From contig JAAYQU010000037.1 of the NCBI GenBank assembly GCA_012519055.1, positions 1 to 64,000 of the forward strand: DNA of 64,000 bases. The letters run 5' to 3'. The notes beneath the pieces are model-generated. The model had not been told where the DNA came from, did not search any database, and worked only from the letters and a program-made list of their open reading frames with translations. The first letter of the stretch is position 1. Every line of letters starts with the position of its first letter. Below are positions 54,041-62,383 of the stretch, piece by piece. The translations under genes and the position numbers were made by a program. Source of the stretch: Bacteroidales bacterium (GTDB taxonomy: Bacteria; Bacteroidota; Bacteroidia; Bacteroidales; Salinivirgaceae).

Positions 54041-54445
54041 TTACACAAATTGTGCATCATTTTTTAGCTTAGCTACGCCAACAATACAAGGCTTTTCTTC
54101 GGCATCAACCAAAGAACAGCTAATTGTACCGATATGTTTTTCAGTATTCACTTCAGTTACTTCAAAACGTGCCTCATATTGAACTCCTACTAAAACCGGA
54201 GCAGTAAATTTCATCTCTTGTGAAAGATAAATTGTCCCTTCACCCGGGAAAAGTGTGCCGAACACTTTAGAAAACACTGCGCCTGAAAGAAATCCATGTA
54301 CAATAGGTTTTTTGAACATTGTTTTTGCAGCATAATCTTTATCTAAGTGGATTGGATTGAAATCTCCTGTAACTTCAGCAAATTTCACAACATCATCCTG
54401 CGTAAAGCTAATTTTATGTGAATATTTATCTCCTTGCTTAATCAT
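54041..54445 (-). CDS. phaJ: MaoC-type (R)-specific enoyl-CoA hydratase
   Basis: A 134-residue single-hotdog hydratase of the PhaJ type, interconverting (R)-3-hydroxyacyl-CoA and trans-2-enoyl-CoA. The active-site motif appears as TGDFNPIHLDKDYA (about 24-37, Asp and His catalytic), followed by KPIVHGFLSGAVFSKVFGTLFPG. With the adjacent SDR it would join acetoacetyl-CoA to crotonyl-CoA via the (R) isomer. It is 27 bases downstream of the thiolase gene and 74 bases before the SDR gene. Confidence 0.9.
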   Translation of the reverse strand: MIKQGDKYSHKISFTQDDVVKFAEVTGDFNPIHLDKDYAAKTMFKKPIVHGFLSGAVFSKVFGTLFPGEGTIYLSQEMKFTAPVLVGVQYEARFEVTEVNTEKHIGTISCSLVDAEEKPCIVGVAKLKNDAQFV

Positions 54446-54472
54446 AACTTTTGTATTTAATCTATTGTGTAA

Positions 54473-55678
54473 CTAAACATTTTTTAAAATAACTGCTGTT
54501 CCCATACCACCGCCAATACACAGAGATGCCAAGCCATATTTTTTATTGCTTCGCTTCATTTCATATATTAAGCTAACTGTAATTCTATTGCCTGATGCTC
54601 CAATTGGGTGTCCTAAAGCAATTGCTCCACCATTGACGTTACATACTTTGTCGAACCAGTCACGTGTAACGTTATGATCTTTACAAAGTTGTGTAATAAC
54701 TCCAAGTGATTGTGCTGCAAAAGCTTCGTTGAGTTCCACCACCTCCATATCGGTAAGCTTCATATTAGCTTTTTTCAGTACGTTAGCAATAGCTGGAACT
54801 GGTCCCATTCCCATAATTGCCGGATCGACTGCTCCTTGTCCTGTTGCAACAATTTCAACAAGTGGAGTTAATTTATACTTCGACACAGCCTCTTCGGACG
54901 CTACAAGCACAAACGATGCTCCATCATTAAGTCCTGAAGCGTTGCCAGCGGTAACAGTACCATCTTTTTTGAATGCTGGACGTAATTTTCCTAATTTTTC
55001 AAGATTTGTTGTTCGATTAACATGTTCGTCAGTATCGAAAACGATTGTCTCTTTTCGGGTGACAACTTCAACCGGAACTATCTCTCCTTTAAAGCGTCCT
55101 GCATCTATTGCAGCAATAGCTTTTTGTTGCGAAGCGAAGGCAAATTCGTCTTGCGCCTCACGTGAAAGATTATACTTTTCTGCTATATTTTCTGCTGTAA
55201 TTCCCATATGATAACCTTGGAAAGCATCTGTAAGTCCGTCTGTGACCATGTGGTCTAAAACTGTAATATCGCCCATTTTTTGACCATTTCTAACAGCTGC
55301 AGGTATAACAAATCCTGCGTCTGACATCGATTCTGTTCCTCCTGCCAAAATAAGATTTGCGTCTCCTGCTTTTATACTTGCTACGGCGTTAATAATTGAT
55401 TTCATGCCGCTTCCGCAAATCATATTTATTCCATAAGCGGGAACTTCTTGTGGTATTCCAGCTTTGATAGATGCTTGACGTGCAATCCCTTGTTTTTGTC
55501 CTGCCATGAGAATATTTCCCACGACAACCTCATCGATTACGGCTGGGTCAATTTTTGTCTCCTTGATGATGTCCTTGATTACAACCGCTGCAAGATCTGC
55601 TGCTGATACGTTTGCTACTGTTCCGAGAAATCTGCCAACTGCTGTTCGTTTGGCAGCTACTATAAATACTTTGCTCAT
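54473..55678 (-). CDS. atoB: Acetyl-CoA C-acetyltransferase (thiolase)
   Basis: A 401-residue type II thiolase interconverting two acetyl-CoA and acetoacetyl-CoA. The acyl-binding Cys88 is in NMICGSGMKSI, with ELNEAFAAQ, GGAIALGHPIGASG (catalytic His) and SLCIGGGMG (second Cys) toward the end. It may work in the cleaving direction on acetoacetyl-CoA from lysine, or in synthesis to feed the (R)-hydroxybutyryl branch. It lies 7 bases behind the CoA-transferase beta subunit gene. Confidence 0.95.
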   Translation of the reverse strand: MSKVFIVAAKRTAVGRFLGTVANVSAADLAAVVIKDIIKETKIDPAVIDEVVVGNILMAGQKQGIARQASIKAGIPQEVPAYGINMICGSGMKSIINAVASIKAGDANLILAGGTESMSDAGFVIPAAVRNGQKMGDITVLDHMVTDGLTDAFQGYHMGITAENIAEKYNLSREAQDEFAFASQQKAIAAIDAGRFKGEIVPVEVVTRKETIVFDTDEHVNRTTNLEKLGKLRPAFKKDGTVTAGNASGLNDGASFVLVASEEAVSKYKLTPLVEIVATGQGAVDPAIMGMGPVPAIANVLKKANMKLTDMEVVELNEAFAAQSLGVITQLCKDHNVTRDWFDKVCNVNGGAIALGHPIGASGNRITVSLIYEMKRSNKKYGLASLCIGGGMGTAVILKNV

Positions 55679-55685
55679 AATAATA

Positions 55686-56345
55686 TTATTGTTGTATGGT
55701 TTTTAAATCTTTTGAAATAATTAATTTAGCTTCAGTGGCTGCCTGAACTTCCTCAACAGTGAACTTAGGATTAATTTCTACCAGCATTATTCCTTCAGGA
55801 GTGATTATTTTAACACCCATCTCGGTAATTATCATATTTACCCGTCCGACTGCTGTCAAAGGCAATGTACATTTTTTCATAATTTTATGTCTTCCCTTAG
55901 CAGTATGTTCCATTGCTAATATTACTTTCTTTGCGCCCATAAGTAAATCCATTGCACCACCCATTCCGGGAGTAAGTTTACCGGGAATCATCCAGTTGGC
56001 TAAGTCGCCTTTTTCGTCAACTTGTAAAGCTCCGAGTATGGTTACATCAACATGTCCCCCTCGTATAATTCCAAAAGAGGTTGCGCTGTCGAAGCATGAT
56101 GCACCTCTTTCAAGAGTTACATGTCCACCTCCGGCATTCGTCAAGTTTTTATCCTCTTTACCAGGTTCTGGGGAGGCTCCCACTCCTATAAGACCGTTCT
56201 CACTTTGCAAAATCACGTTAACTCCTTCCGGTATATAATCAGGTACCATGGTTGGTAATCCAATGCCTAAATTTACCAAATAACCGTCTTTTAGCTCAAG
56301 CGCTGCACGGCGAGCAATCACCTCACGTATTTGATCTTTATCCAT
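55686..56345 (-). CDS. atoA: CoA-transferase beta subunit (AtoA-like)
   Basis: Beta subunit of a 3-oxoacid CoA-transferase, partner of the alpha subunit at 52545-53201. In the 219-residue protein the catalytic Glu49 is in LQSENGLIGVG, followed by DKNLTNAGGGHVTLERGASCFDS and GGAMDLLMGAKKVILAMEHT. It is the first gene of the fourteen-gene operon ending at kamE, placing CoA-transfer at the head of the transcript. Confidence 0.94.
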   Translation of the reverse strand: MDKDQIREVIARRAALELKDGYLVNLGIGLPTMVPDYIPEGVNVILQSENGLIGVGASPEPGKEDKNLTNAGGGHVTLERGASCFDSATSFGIIRGGHVDVTILGALQVDEKGDLANWMIPGKLTPGMGGAMDLLMGAKKVILAMEHTAKGRHKIMKKCTLPLTAVGRVNMIITEMGVKIITPEGIMLVEINPKFTVEEVQAATEAKLIISKDLKTIQQ

Positions 56346-56407
56346 AATAAAACGTATATATTGTTATAGTTAAATTACTTTGTAATGAGTTTTTTATTAA
56401 AGCCCTA

Positions 56408-56415
56408 CAAATATA
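56408..56415 (-). promoter_or_regulatory. Putative -7 element heading the lysine-fermentation operon
   Basis: TATATTTG on the minus strand matches TAnnTTTG about 63 bases before the first gene (ATG at 56345). I see no good -33. The rest of the 177-base gap to the nucleoside phosphorylase gene is AT-rich, with a weak TTTTATCTCGA-type repeat near 56485-56515. Confidence 0.45.
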
Positions 56416-56522
56416 GTGTTAATTTTTGGTAATTTTTAAAGAAAACAGATGTTTTTAGAAACAACCCTCCCAGGTCAATATTTTGAGATAAAATTTAACA
56501 TTTTATCTCGAAAAACAAAATT

Positions 56523-57338
56523 CTACATCCTGTTTATAAGCCCAGTAATTATTTTTGTCATGTACGGCTCAACAGAACCTGCCACATCTTGAACTTCATC
56601 GTGGGTAGTCCCTTTTTCAGCATCTGTGGGTTTATCAGTATTTGCAATAACCGACATACCAAAAACCTCAATTCCCATATGAGTTGCCACAATAACCTCT
56701 GGTACTGTTGACATTCCTGTAGCATCGGCTCCCCAAATGCGAAACATGTTGTACTCCGAAGCTGTTTCTAATGTGGGACCTGACGAGCCAATATAAACCC
56801 CTTGTTGAACAAGTATTGAGTTCTCTTTTGCGATTTCGAGTGCAAGTTTTATCAATCTTTGCGAATATGGTTTACTCATATCTGGGAATCGCGGTCCTAG
56901 GTGATCATAGTTTTTACCTCGCAAAGGATTTTCAGGAAAAAAATTGATATGATCTTTTATTATCATAATGTCGCCAGCCTTAAAATCTCGGTTTAATCCG
57001 CCTGCGGCATTCGACACAATAAGGGTCTTGATACCTAAAAATTTCATTACTCGAATAGGAAATGTTACCTGATGCATGTTGTATCCCTCGTAGTAGTGGA
57101 AACGACCTTGCATTGCAAGCACCTGTTTATTTCCCAACTTTCCAATAACCAATTGACCGCTATGTCCTTCTACAGTTGATATAGGAAAATTTGGAATATC
57201 GGTGTACGGGATTTTCACCTCTGCATCAATTTTATTTCCGAGGTTTCCCAGTCCACTTCCTAGAATTATTCCCACTTCGGGAAGATTTTTGATTTTTGAT
57301 TTGATAAAATCTGCTGTTTCAATAAATTTCTGTGTCAT
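56523..57338 (-). CDS. punA: Purine-nucleoside phosphorylase
   Basis: Phosphorolyses purine nucleosides to free base and (deoxy)ribose-1-phosphate in the salvage pathway. The 271-residue protein is of the trimeric guanosine/inosine type: GIILGSGLGNLG (about 25-36), AMQGRFHYYEGYNMHQVTFPIRVMK with the phosphate-binding residues (about 76-100), VSNAAGGLN, and GADATGMSTVPEVIVATHMG near 195-215. Length is typical. Promoter not recognised. Confidence 0.94.
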   Translation of the reverse strand: MTQKFIETADFIKSKIKNLPEVGIILGSGLGNLGNKIDAEVKIPYTDIPNFPISTVEGHSGQLVIGKLGNKQVLAMQGRFHYYEGYNMHQVTFPIRVMKFLGIKTLIVSNAAGGLNRDFKAGDIMIIKDHINFFPENPLRGKNYDHLGPRFPDMSKPYSQRLIKLALEIAKENSILVQQGVYIGSSGPTLETASEYNMFRIWGADATGMSTVPEVIVATHMGIEVFGMSVIANTDKPTDAEKGTTHDEVQDVAGSVEPYMTKIITGLINRM

Positions 57339-57407
57339 AATTTTCAGTTCTTGTTTTCTGTAAAAATAGGGATTTATAAAAAAGCAACCTAAAAAATAGT
57401 GCCTTTT

Positions 57408-58292
57408 CTAAAATTTTACGATTAGCCCCATCTCTTTATTAGAAAAAAATGGGACAACCGTATATTTTCCCTCTGACTTGTGGTATCTGTTCACAACTTT
57501 TCTTGCCACTAGATGTGAAATCCCTGCTGCAAAAACAACGTCTGACATCCAATGGTCACCGGCGATAATTCTCGAAACGCTTATTGAACCTGCGAACAGG
57601 TATAATACCGGAGGAACCCAAGAAACATCCTTATACTCTAAAGCAAAAACTGTCGCAACCGAGAAAAGCGCAGTTGTATGACCCGAATAAAAAGAACGTT
57701 TATGATTCTCCTGCCAATTTGGTCCATACCACATATCGTTGTTGGTAGAATAATCTGGTCGCAATCGACCGCTTAAATGCTTGGTTACATAGCATAATGT
57801 CATTGAAATTATAAAAGAGTGCGCTGACAAATACGTTGTTCTACTTAGTTGACTATTTTTCGATATCAACCCTGCCGCTCCCAATCCTAAAACAGTTGAT
57901 CCTACAAAAACAGGATTGCCAAATTCGCTCACTGTTTTTCCGAATCTCTTTCCTGATTCAGAAATATTATCATCTATAAAGTCTTTGCAAATTTCATCTA
58001 TAAAAAAATATGAAAACGATGCTGACCCAAATAACAAAATAGTATTGTATATTTTGGTGTTATCCCATTTTTGAAAAGGACTTGTAACCACGTCTATTCC
58101 CGTTTTAAAAGTTTCGACAATAGATATGTCTGTGAACTTAAAAACAGAGCTTTCTGTTTGATCAACCGAAACAGTATCAATTTGCTGTTGTGCCACACCT
58201 CTTATGGAAAACAGCAAAACCACTACGACAACTACAGCTCTGACTATCAATTTAATAAAAATATTAGTTGAACAAAAAACATTCTTCAACAA
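57408..58292 (-). CDS. PAP2-family membrane phosphatase
   Basis: A 294-residue phosphatidic-acid phosphatase-type protein. All three motifs are present: KHLSGRLRP, SGHT (in RSFYSGHTTALFSV) and SRIIAGDHWMSDV, with several hydrophobic segments between about 65 and 245. The hydrophobic start (LIVRAVVVVVVLLFSIRGVAQQ) looks like a signal peptide or anchor. Possible substrates are undecaprenyl-pyrophosphate or lipid A phosphate; proximity to lpxC-fabZ-lpxA favours an envelope role, though it is divergent from them. No in-frame ATG precedes the coding region; TTG at 58292 is the likely start. Confidence 0.85.
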   Translation of the reverse strand: MLKNVFCSTNIFIKLIVRAVVVVVVLLFSIRGVAQQQIDTVSVDQTESSVFKFTDISIVETFKTGIDVVTSPFQKWDNTKIYNTILLFGSASFSYFFIDEICKDFIDDNISESGKRFGKTVSEFGNPVFVGSTVLGLGAAGLISKNSQLSRTTYLSAHSFIISMTLCYVTKHLSGRLRPDYSTNNDMWYGPNWQENHKRSFYSGHTTALFSVATVFALEYKDVSWVPPVLYLFAGSISVSRIIAGDHWMSDVVFAAGISHLVARKVVNRYHKSEGKYTVVPFFSNKEMGLIVKF

Positions 58293-58338
58293 AGTTAGCT
58301 GATTAATTGATATTTACCACGTTTTAAAGGAAGCAACA

Positions 58339-58367
58339 TTGTTTTTCAAATACAATAATTATCTTTG
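58339..58367 (+). promoter_or_regulatory. Bacteroidota-type promoter of lpxC-fabZ
   Basis: TTG at 58339-58341, an 18-base spacer and TATCTTTG at 58360-58367 match the phylum consensus, about 30 bases before the ATG at 58397. Confidence 0.7.
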
Positions 58368-58396
58368 TAGGATTAAAGCAAAACTTTTTAAAAACT

Positions 58397-59791
58397 ATGA
58401 CAAAAAAACAAATTACTCTTAAACAGTCTTTTACAATAGAAGGCATTGGTCTTCACACAGGTTCCACAAACAAAGTTACGGTACATCCAGCACCTGAAAA
58501 TTATGGATACAAATTTGTATTAACCAACGTAGAAGGAGAGCCTGAGATTCCTGCTTTAGCTGAATTTGTAGCAACCTCTGAACGTTGTACAACCCTGCAA
58601 AGAAATGACCACAAAATTATGACAATGGAGCATCTTTTGGCTGCCCTATATGGCATGCAGGTTGACAATGCAAGGATTGAAGTAGATGGTAACGAAGTGC
58701 CAATCTTAGATGGCAGTGCATTACCTTGGGTAAATGCAATAAAAAAAGCAGGATTGGTTGAGCAAGAGTTGGATAAAGAGTATTATGCCATAAATGAAAC
58801 TGTAACTTACTCTGTTCCTGAAAAAGGGATTGAAATAAAGATAGAGCCTGCCGATGATTTTACGATTGACGTAATGATTGACTATAATAGTAAAGTTCTT
58901 GGCAATCAATACGCTCGATTAACCGATATAAATAAATTTGAAACCGAAATAGCACCTTGCCGTACATTTGTATTCTTTCACGAATTAGAGGCTCTGTTCA
59001 AAAATAACCTGATAAAAGGTGGAGACTGGGACAATGCGATTGTTATTGTCGAACATCCGGTAACAAAAGAACAGGTTCAGCATCTTGCCAAATTATTCAA
59101 TAAACCGGCAATAGAGGTTAAACCTGAGGGAATTTTGAACAATTTAGAGCTACGTTTCCACAACGAACCAGCAAGACACAAACTTCTAGACGTTATTGGA
59201 GATTTAGCACTTTGCGGAATGCCGTTAAAAGGCAGGGTTACGGCTGTTTGCCCGGGACATATGAGCAATACAGAACTTGCAAAAATCTTGCGTAAAAAAA
59301 TCAGAGATTTAAGGAACAATCCACTTCCTCCAAAATACGATCCATTAGCTGAACCGATTTATGATATCAACAGGATAAAAGAGACATTACCACATCGTCC
59401 TCCATTCTTACTTGTTGACAAGATAATGGAAATAAGTGATACTCACGTTATTGGAATTAAAAATGTGACTATGAACGAACCATTCTTTGTTGGTCACTTC
59501 CCAGACGAGCCAGTTATGCCTGGAGTGTTGCAAATCGAAGCTATGGCGCAAACCGGTGGGATTTTAGCGCTCAGTACCGTTCCCGATCCGGAAAATTATG
59601 CGACTTATTTTCTAAAAATTGACGGAGTCAAGTTCAAGAAAAAAGTGGTGCCTGGTGATGTTTTAGTATTTGAATTACGATTAGCCGAACCTATAAGAAG
59701 GGGAATAGTAATAATGTCGGGACGTACTTTTGTTGGTAATACTATGGTATCAGAGGCATTTATGACTGCACAAATTGTAAAAGTAAAATAA
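58397..59791 (+). CDS. lpxC-fabZ: Fused UDP-3-O-acyl-GlcNAc deacetylase / 3-hydroxyacyl-ACP dehydratase
   Basis: A 464-residue bifunctional protein. Residues 1 to about 310 are LpxC, the zinc deacetylase committing to lipid A synthesis: KQSFTIEGIGLHTG at the start, TMEHLLAALYG with zinc-ligand His (His76 region), and RHKLLDVIGDLALCG with another metal ligand. From about 320 FabZ follows, the dehydratase of fatty acid synthesis: LPHRPPFLLVDKI with active-site His, and GHFPDEPVMPGVLQIEAMAQTGG with the catalytic Glu. This fusion is characteristic of Bacteroidota and Chlorobi-type genomes and couples supply of acyl chains with lipid A assembly. Confidence 0.97.
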   Translation: MTKKQITLKQSFTIEGIGLHTGSTNKVTVHPAPENYGYKFVLTNVEGEPEIPALAEFVATSERCTTLQRNDHKIMTMEHLLAALYGMQVDNARIEVDGNEVPILDGSALPWVNAIKKAGLVEQELDKEYYAINETVTYSVPEKGIEIKIEPADDFTIDVMIDYNSKVLGNQYARLTDINKFETEIAPCRTFVFFHELEALFKNNLIKGGDWDNAIVIVEHPVTKEQVQHLAKLFNKPAIEVKPEGILNNLELRFHNEPARHKLLDVIGDLALCGMPLKGRVTAVCPGHMSNTELAKILRKKIRDLRNNPLPPKYDPLAEPIYDINRIKETLPHRPPFLLVDKIMEISDTHVIGIKNVTMNEPFFVGHFPDEPVMPGVLQIEAMAQTGGILALSTVPDPENYATYFLKIDGVKFKKKVVPGDVLVFELRLAEPIRRGIVIMSGRTFVGNTMVSEAFMTAQIVKVK

Positions 59792-59857
59792 TTATCATAA
59801 AAAACATTCATAGTATTTGAATTTTTATTAATTTGCACACGATTAAATCAAGGACAT

Positions 59858-60640
59858 ATGATCAGCAATTTAGCCTGTGTACATAAGGAAGCAAAAATTG
59901 GGTCTAATGTAAAAATAGATCCTTTCGCATATATTGATGCAGATGTTGTAATTGGCGATAACTGTTGGATTGGACCTCATGCAACTGTTTTTAGTGGTTC
60001 AAGAATAGGAAATAATTGCAAAGTGTTTCCGGGAGCTGTTGTCGGAGCTATTCCTCAAGATTTAAAATTCGCAGGAGAATATACCACAGTAGAAATAGGA
60101 GATAACACAACTCTTAGAGAAGCTGTTACAGTAAACAGAGGTACTGCAGCAAAAGGCAAAACCGTTATAGGAAACAATGTTCTACTTATGGCATGCGCAC
60201 ACGTTGGACACGATTGTATAATAGGCAACAATGTTGTAGTTGCAAATTCCTCTCTTTTTGGAGGCGAAGTTATTGTAGACGATTTTGCAATTATTGGAGG
60301 AGCATCTGCTATTCATCAATTTGTTCATATAGGAGCACATTCAATTCTTGCAGGAGGTTCATTAGTTGGCAAAGATATTCCTCCATACGTAAAGGCTGCT
60401 CGTTTGCCTATTTCGTATTGTGGAGTAAACTCTATTGGACTGCGCAGACGCAATTTTAGCAATGAAACCATTCAAGAAATACAAGATATTTACAGAATAT
60501 TATTCATGAGAGGGTTAAATTACTCAGACGCAGTAGAATATATAGAAACTGAATTAGCCGCATCTAAAGAACGTGACGAAATAATTATGTTTGTAAGAAA
60601 CTCGAAACGTGGCATAATGAAAGGATATACTGGTCAATAA
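59858..60640 (+). CDS. lpxA: UDP-N-acetylglucosamine O-acyltransferase
   Basis: First acyltransferase of lipid A synthesis, moving 3-hydroxyacyl from ACP to UDP-GlcNAc. The 260-residue protein has the left-handed hexapeptide helix (about 1-185, for example IGDNCWIGPHATVF, IGNNVLLMACAHVGHDC with the catalytic His) and a helical C-terminus containing NSIGLRRRNFS. Length matches the family (about 260). It follows lpxC-fabZ by 66 bases and is probably co-transcribed. Confidence 0.96.
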   Translation: MISNLACVHKEAKIGSNVKIDPFAYIDADVVIGDNCWIGPHATVFSGSRIGNNCKVFPGAVVGAIPQDLKFAGEYTTVEIGDNTTLREAVTVNRGTAAKGKTVIGNNVLLMACAHVGHDCIIGNNVVVANSSLFGGEVIVDDFAIIGGASAIHQFVHIGAHSILAGGSLVGKDIPPYVKAARLPISYCGVNSIGLRRRNFSNETIQEIQDIYRILFMRGLNYSDAVEYIETELAASKERDEIIMFVRNSKRGIMKGYTGQ

Positions 60641-60665
60641 TAACAAATTATAAGTCAAAAACATC

Positions 60666-60695
60666 TTGTATCATAACATAAATTTCTTATATTTG
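60666..60695 (+). promoter_or_regulatory. Bacteroidota-type promoter of the universal stress protein gene
   Basis: TTG (60666-60668), a 19-base spacer and TATATTTG (60688-60695) match the consensus; the leader would be about 20-25 bases to the ATG at 60725. Confidence 0.7.
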
Positions 60696-60724
60696 GCTCA
60701 AGACAAACCAAAAAACCACATAAT

Positions 60725-61552
60725 ATGCTGAACGGAAAAAATATAGCTGTCACCTGGGATTTCACAGAAATGTCCGAATATGCTGCGGCACACGCCGTTA
60801 AATTGGCTAAACACTTAAATTGTAATGTGCTGCTATTACATATTGTAAAAAGAGAGTCGGAACGTGCTGATGCTGAGCAGAGATTACAAGAAGCAGCAGA
60901 AAAAATTAACCAAAATTACAACATCATGCCACTTACCCAGATTGTAGTTGGCGATATATTTAGAAGTATCGGACAATTTACCTCTGACAGCAAAAATGAT
61001 ATTAACATGGTGGTAATGGGAACTCATGGTATGAGAGGCATGCAAAAAATAACTGGCAGCTGGGCTTTGAAAGTTATCGCCAGCTCAACAGTCCCATTTA
61101 TTGTAGTGCAAGACATGCCTTCAGAAAAGAAACTTACCGACATTGTGTTTCCAGTAGACTTTAGAGCAGAAAACAAAGAAAAGCTAGTTTGGGCTATAAA
61201 CCTCGCTCAATATTTTACTTTAAAAATTCACATATTTAAAGAACTTGTTGAGGATCAGCTACATTTGAAAAAGATAAACTCAAACTTACTATTTGCAGAT
61301 AAGTTTTTGTCAAAGTATGGCATTGAATATGAAATACATACTGCAAAATCGAAAGGTAATTTTGAAACACAGTTGGTTGATTTTGCAATAGATATTAACG
61401 CCGATTTAATCTTAGTGATGACGACTAAAAACATTGGCTTTACCGACTACGTTTTTGGAGCAAGTGAGCAATCCATAATTGCCAACAACGCTAAAGTGCC
61501 TATTTTATGTGTTAATCCACGAAAAGATCTTGCAGGCTCAAGTTCCTGGTAA
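60725..61552 (+). CDS. Tandem universal stress protein
   Basis: A 275-residue cytoplasmic protein with two UspA-like domains (about 1-140 and 141-275). The first has the ATP-binding G2xG9xG(S/T)-like stretch MGTHGMRGMQKITGS near residues 98-112; in the second the equivalent loop is changed (VMTTKNIGFTDYVFGASEQS), so only the first is likely to bind nucleotide fully. Such proteins respond to stress and energy state; the exact role is unknown. It has its own good promoter. Confidence 0.88.
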   Translation: MLNGKNIAVTWDFTEMSEYAAAHAVKLAKHLNCNVLLLHIVKRESERADAEQRLQEAAEKINQNYNIMPLTQIVVGDIFRSIGQFTSDSKNDINMVVMGTHGMRGMQKITGSWALKVIASSTVPFIVVQDMPSEKKLTDIVFPVDFRAENKEKLVWAINLAQYFTLKIHIFKELVEDQLHLKKINSNLLFADKFLSKYGIEYEIHTAKSKGNFETQLVDFAIDINADLILVMTTKNIGFTDYVFGASEQSIIANNAKVPILCVNPRKDLAGSSSW

Positions 61553-61588
61553 ATATTTGAAACACAACTAATAATTTGTTGTCTTGTG

Positions 61589-61630
61589 TCCGAAATAGAG
61601 AATTAATAAACTCCATTTCGGACATTTTAT
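61589..61630 (+). terminator. Hairpin after the universal stress protein gene
   Basis: A 12-bp stem with one mismatch, TCCGAAATAGAG / CTCCATTTCGGA (61589-61600 and 61611-61622), 10-base loop, followed by CATTTTATTTAT. It probably ends the usp transcript; it also lies just before the -7 element of the next gene. Confidence 0.55.
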
Positions 61631-61631
61631 T

Positions 61632-61639
61632 TATATTTG
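61632..61639 (+). promoter_or_regulatory. Putative -7 element of the Crp/Fnr regulator gene
   Basis: TATATTTG, an exact TAnnTTTG match, 34 bases before the ATG at 61674; no clear -33 partner because the usp hairpin occupies that place. Confidence 0.45.
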
Positions 61640-61673
61640 TAAGCCATACTAATTTCTCCACACTAGCCGTACT

Positions 61674-62381
61674 ATGATAAAACAGAAACCAAAGATCCCT
61701 TCGTGCAATGAATGTGTTTCTGACATGAGTAGTCTATTCAGACATCTCACCAACGAGCAGTTAGAGACACTTAATTATGATAAAAGTTGTCAGTTTTACC
61801 ATCGTGGCGATTATGTGTTTCACGAAGGAAATAGGGCAACAGGTTGTTACTGTATATATTCTGGAGTTGTCAAATTATACAAAACCGGAATTGAAGGGAA
61901 AAAACAGATAATAATTTTAGCAAAAAAAGGAGATATTATTGGTTATCGTTCAGTTATAGCAGCAGAACCATTTTGCACAACCGCACAAGTTCACGAAGAT
62001 GCTTCACTCTGTTTTATTCCTTCTGACGTTATTCACAAGCTTATACAACAAAATCATGCTTTTAGCCTTGCAATGCTAAAATTGGTATGCAAAGAGCTTG
62101 GAGAGGCAAACAACATAATTACAGATATTGCACAGAAAACTGTTAAAGAGAGATTGGCAGAGGCACTTTTAGTACTTCAATCTTCGTTCGGAAATGACAC
62201 AGATGGTTTTTTACGCATTACGCTTACACGCGAAGAGTTATCGAATATTGTTGGGACTGCAACAGAGTCGGTAATAAGACAACTGTCTGATTTCAAGAGC
62301 GATAGACTTATTGAACTTTGTGGTAGAAAAATAAAACTACTAAATATTAAGCAATTAGAGCGTTACGCTAATATGCCATAA
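61674..62381 (+). CDS. Crp/Fnr-family transcriptional regulator
   Basis: A 235-residue regulator with a cyclic-nucleotide-binding-like beta domain (about 20-130, YVFHEGNRATGCYCIYSGVVKLYK) and a C-terminal winged helix (about 150-225; recognition region TREELSNIVGTATESVIRQLSDF). Cysteines at 11 and 14 (SCNEC), with Cys39 and Cys101, could hold an iron-sulfur cluster as in Fnr, though the spacing differs from E. coli Fnr. Likely senses oxygen, nitric oxide or redox state; targets unknown. It could control the anaerobic genes of this region, but nothing in the sequence proves it. Confidence 0.88.
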   Translation: MIKQKPKIPSCNECVSDMSSLFRHLTNEQLETLNYDKSCQFYHRGDYVFHEGNRATGCYCIYSGVVKLYKTGIEGKKQIIILAKKGDIIGYRSVIAAEPFCTTAQVHEDASLCFIPSDVIHKLIQQNHAFSLAMLKLVCKELGEANNIITDIAQKTVKERLAEALLVLQSSFGNDTDGFLRITLTREELSNIVGTATESVIRQLSDFKSDRLIELCGRKIKLLNIKQLERYANMP

Positions 62382-62383
62382 GC

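Noticed and set aside
53223-55678. Polyhydroxybutyrate synthesis operon
   Set aside because: Thiolase, reductase and PhaJ-type hydratase are present, but no PhaC synthase, phasin or depolymerase, and the genes are embedded in the lysine pathway.
54729-56238. Long plus-strand open frames (about 160 codons) opposite the thiolase and CoA-transferase beta genes
   Set aside because: They are antisense to clear enzymes with complete motifs; their compositions follow codon bias of the true strand.
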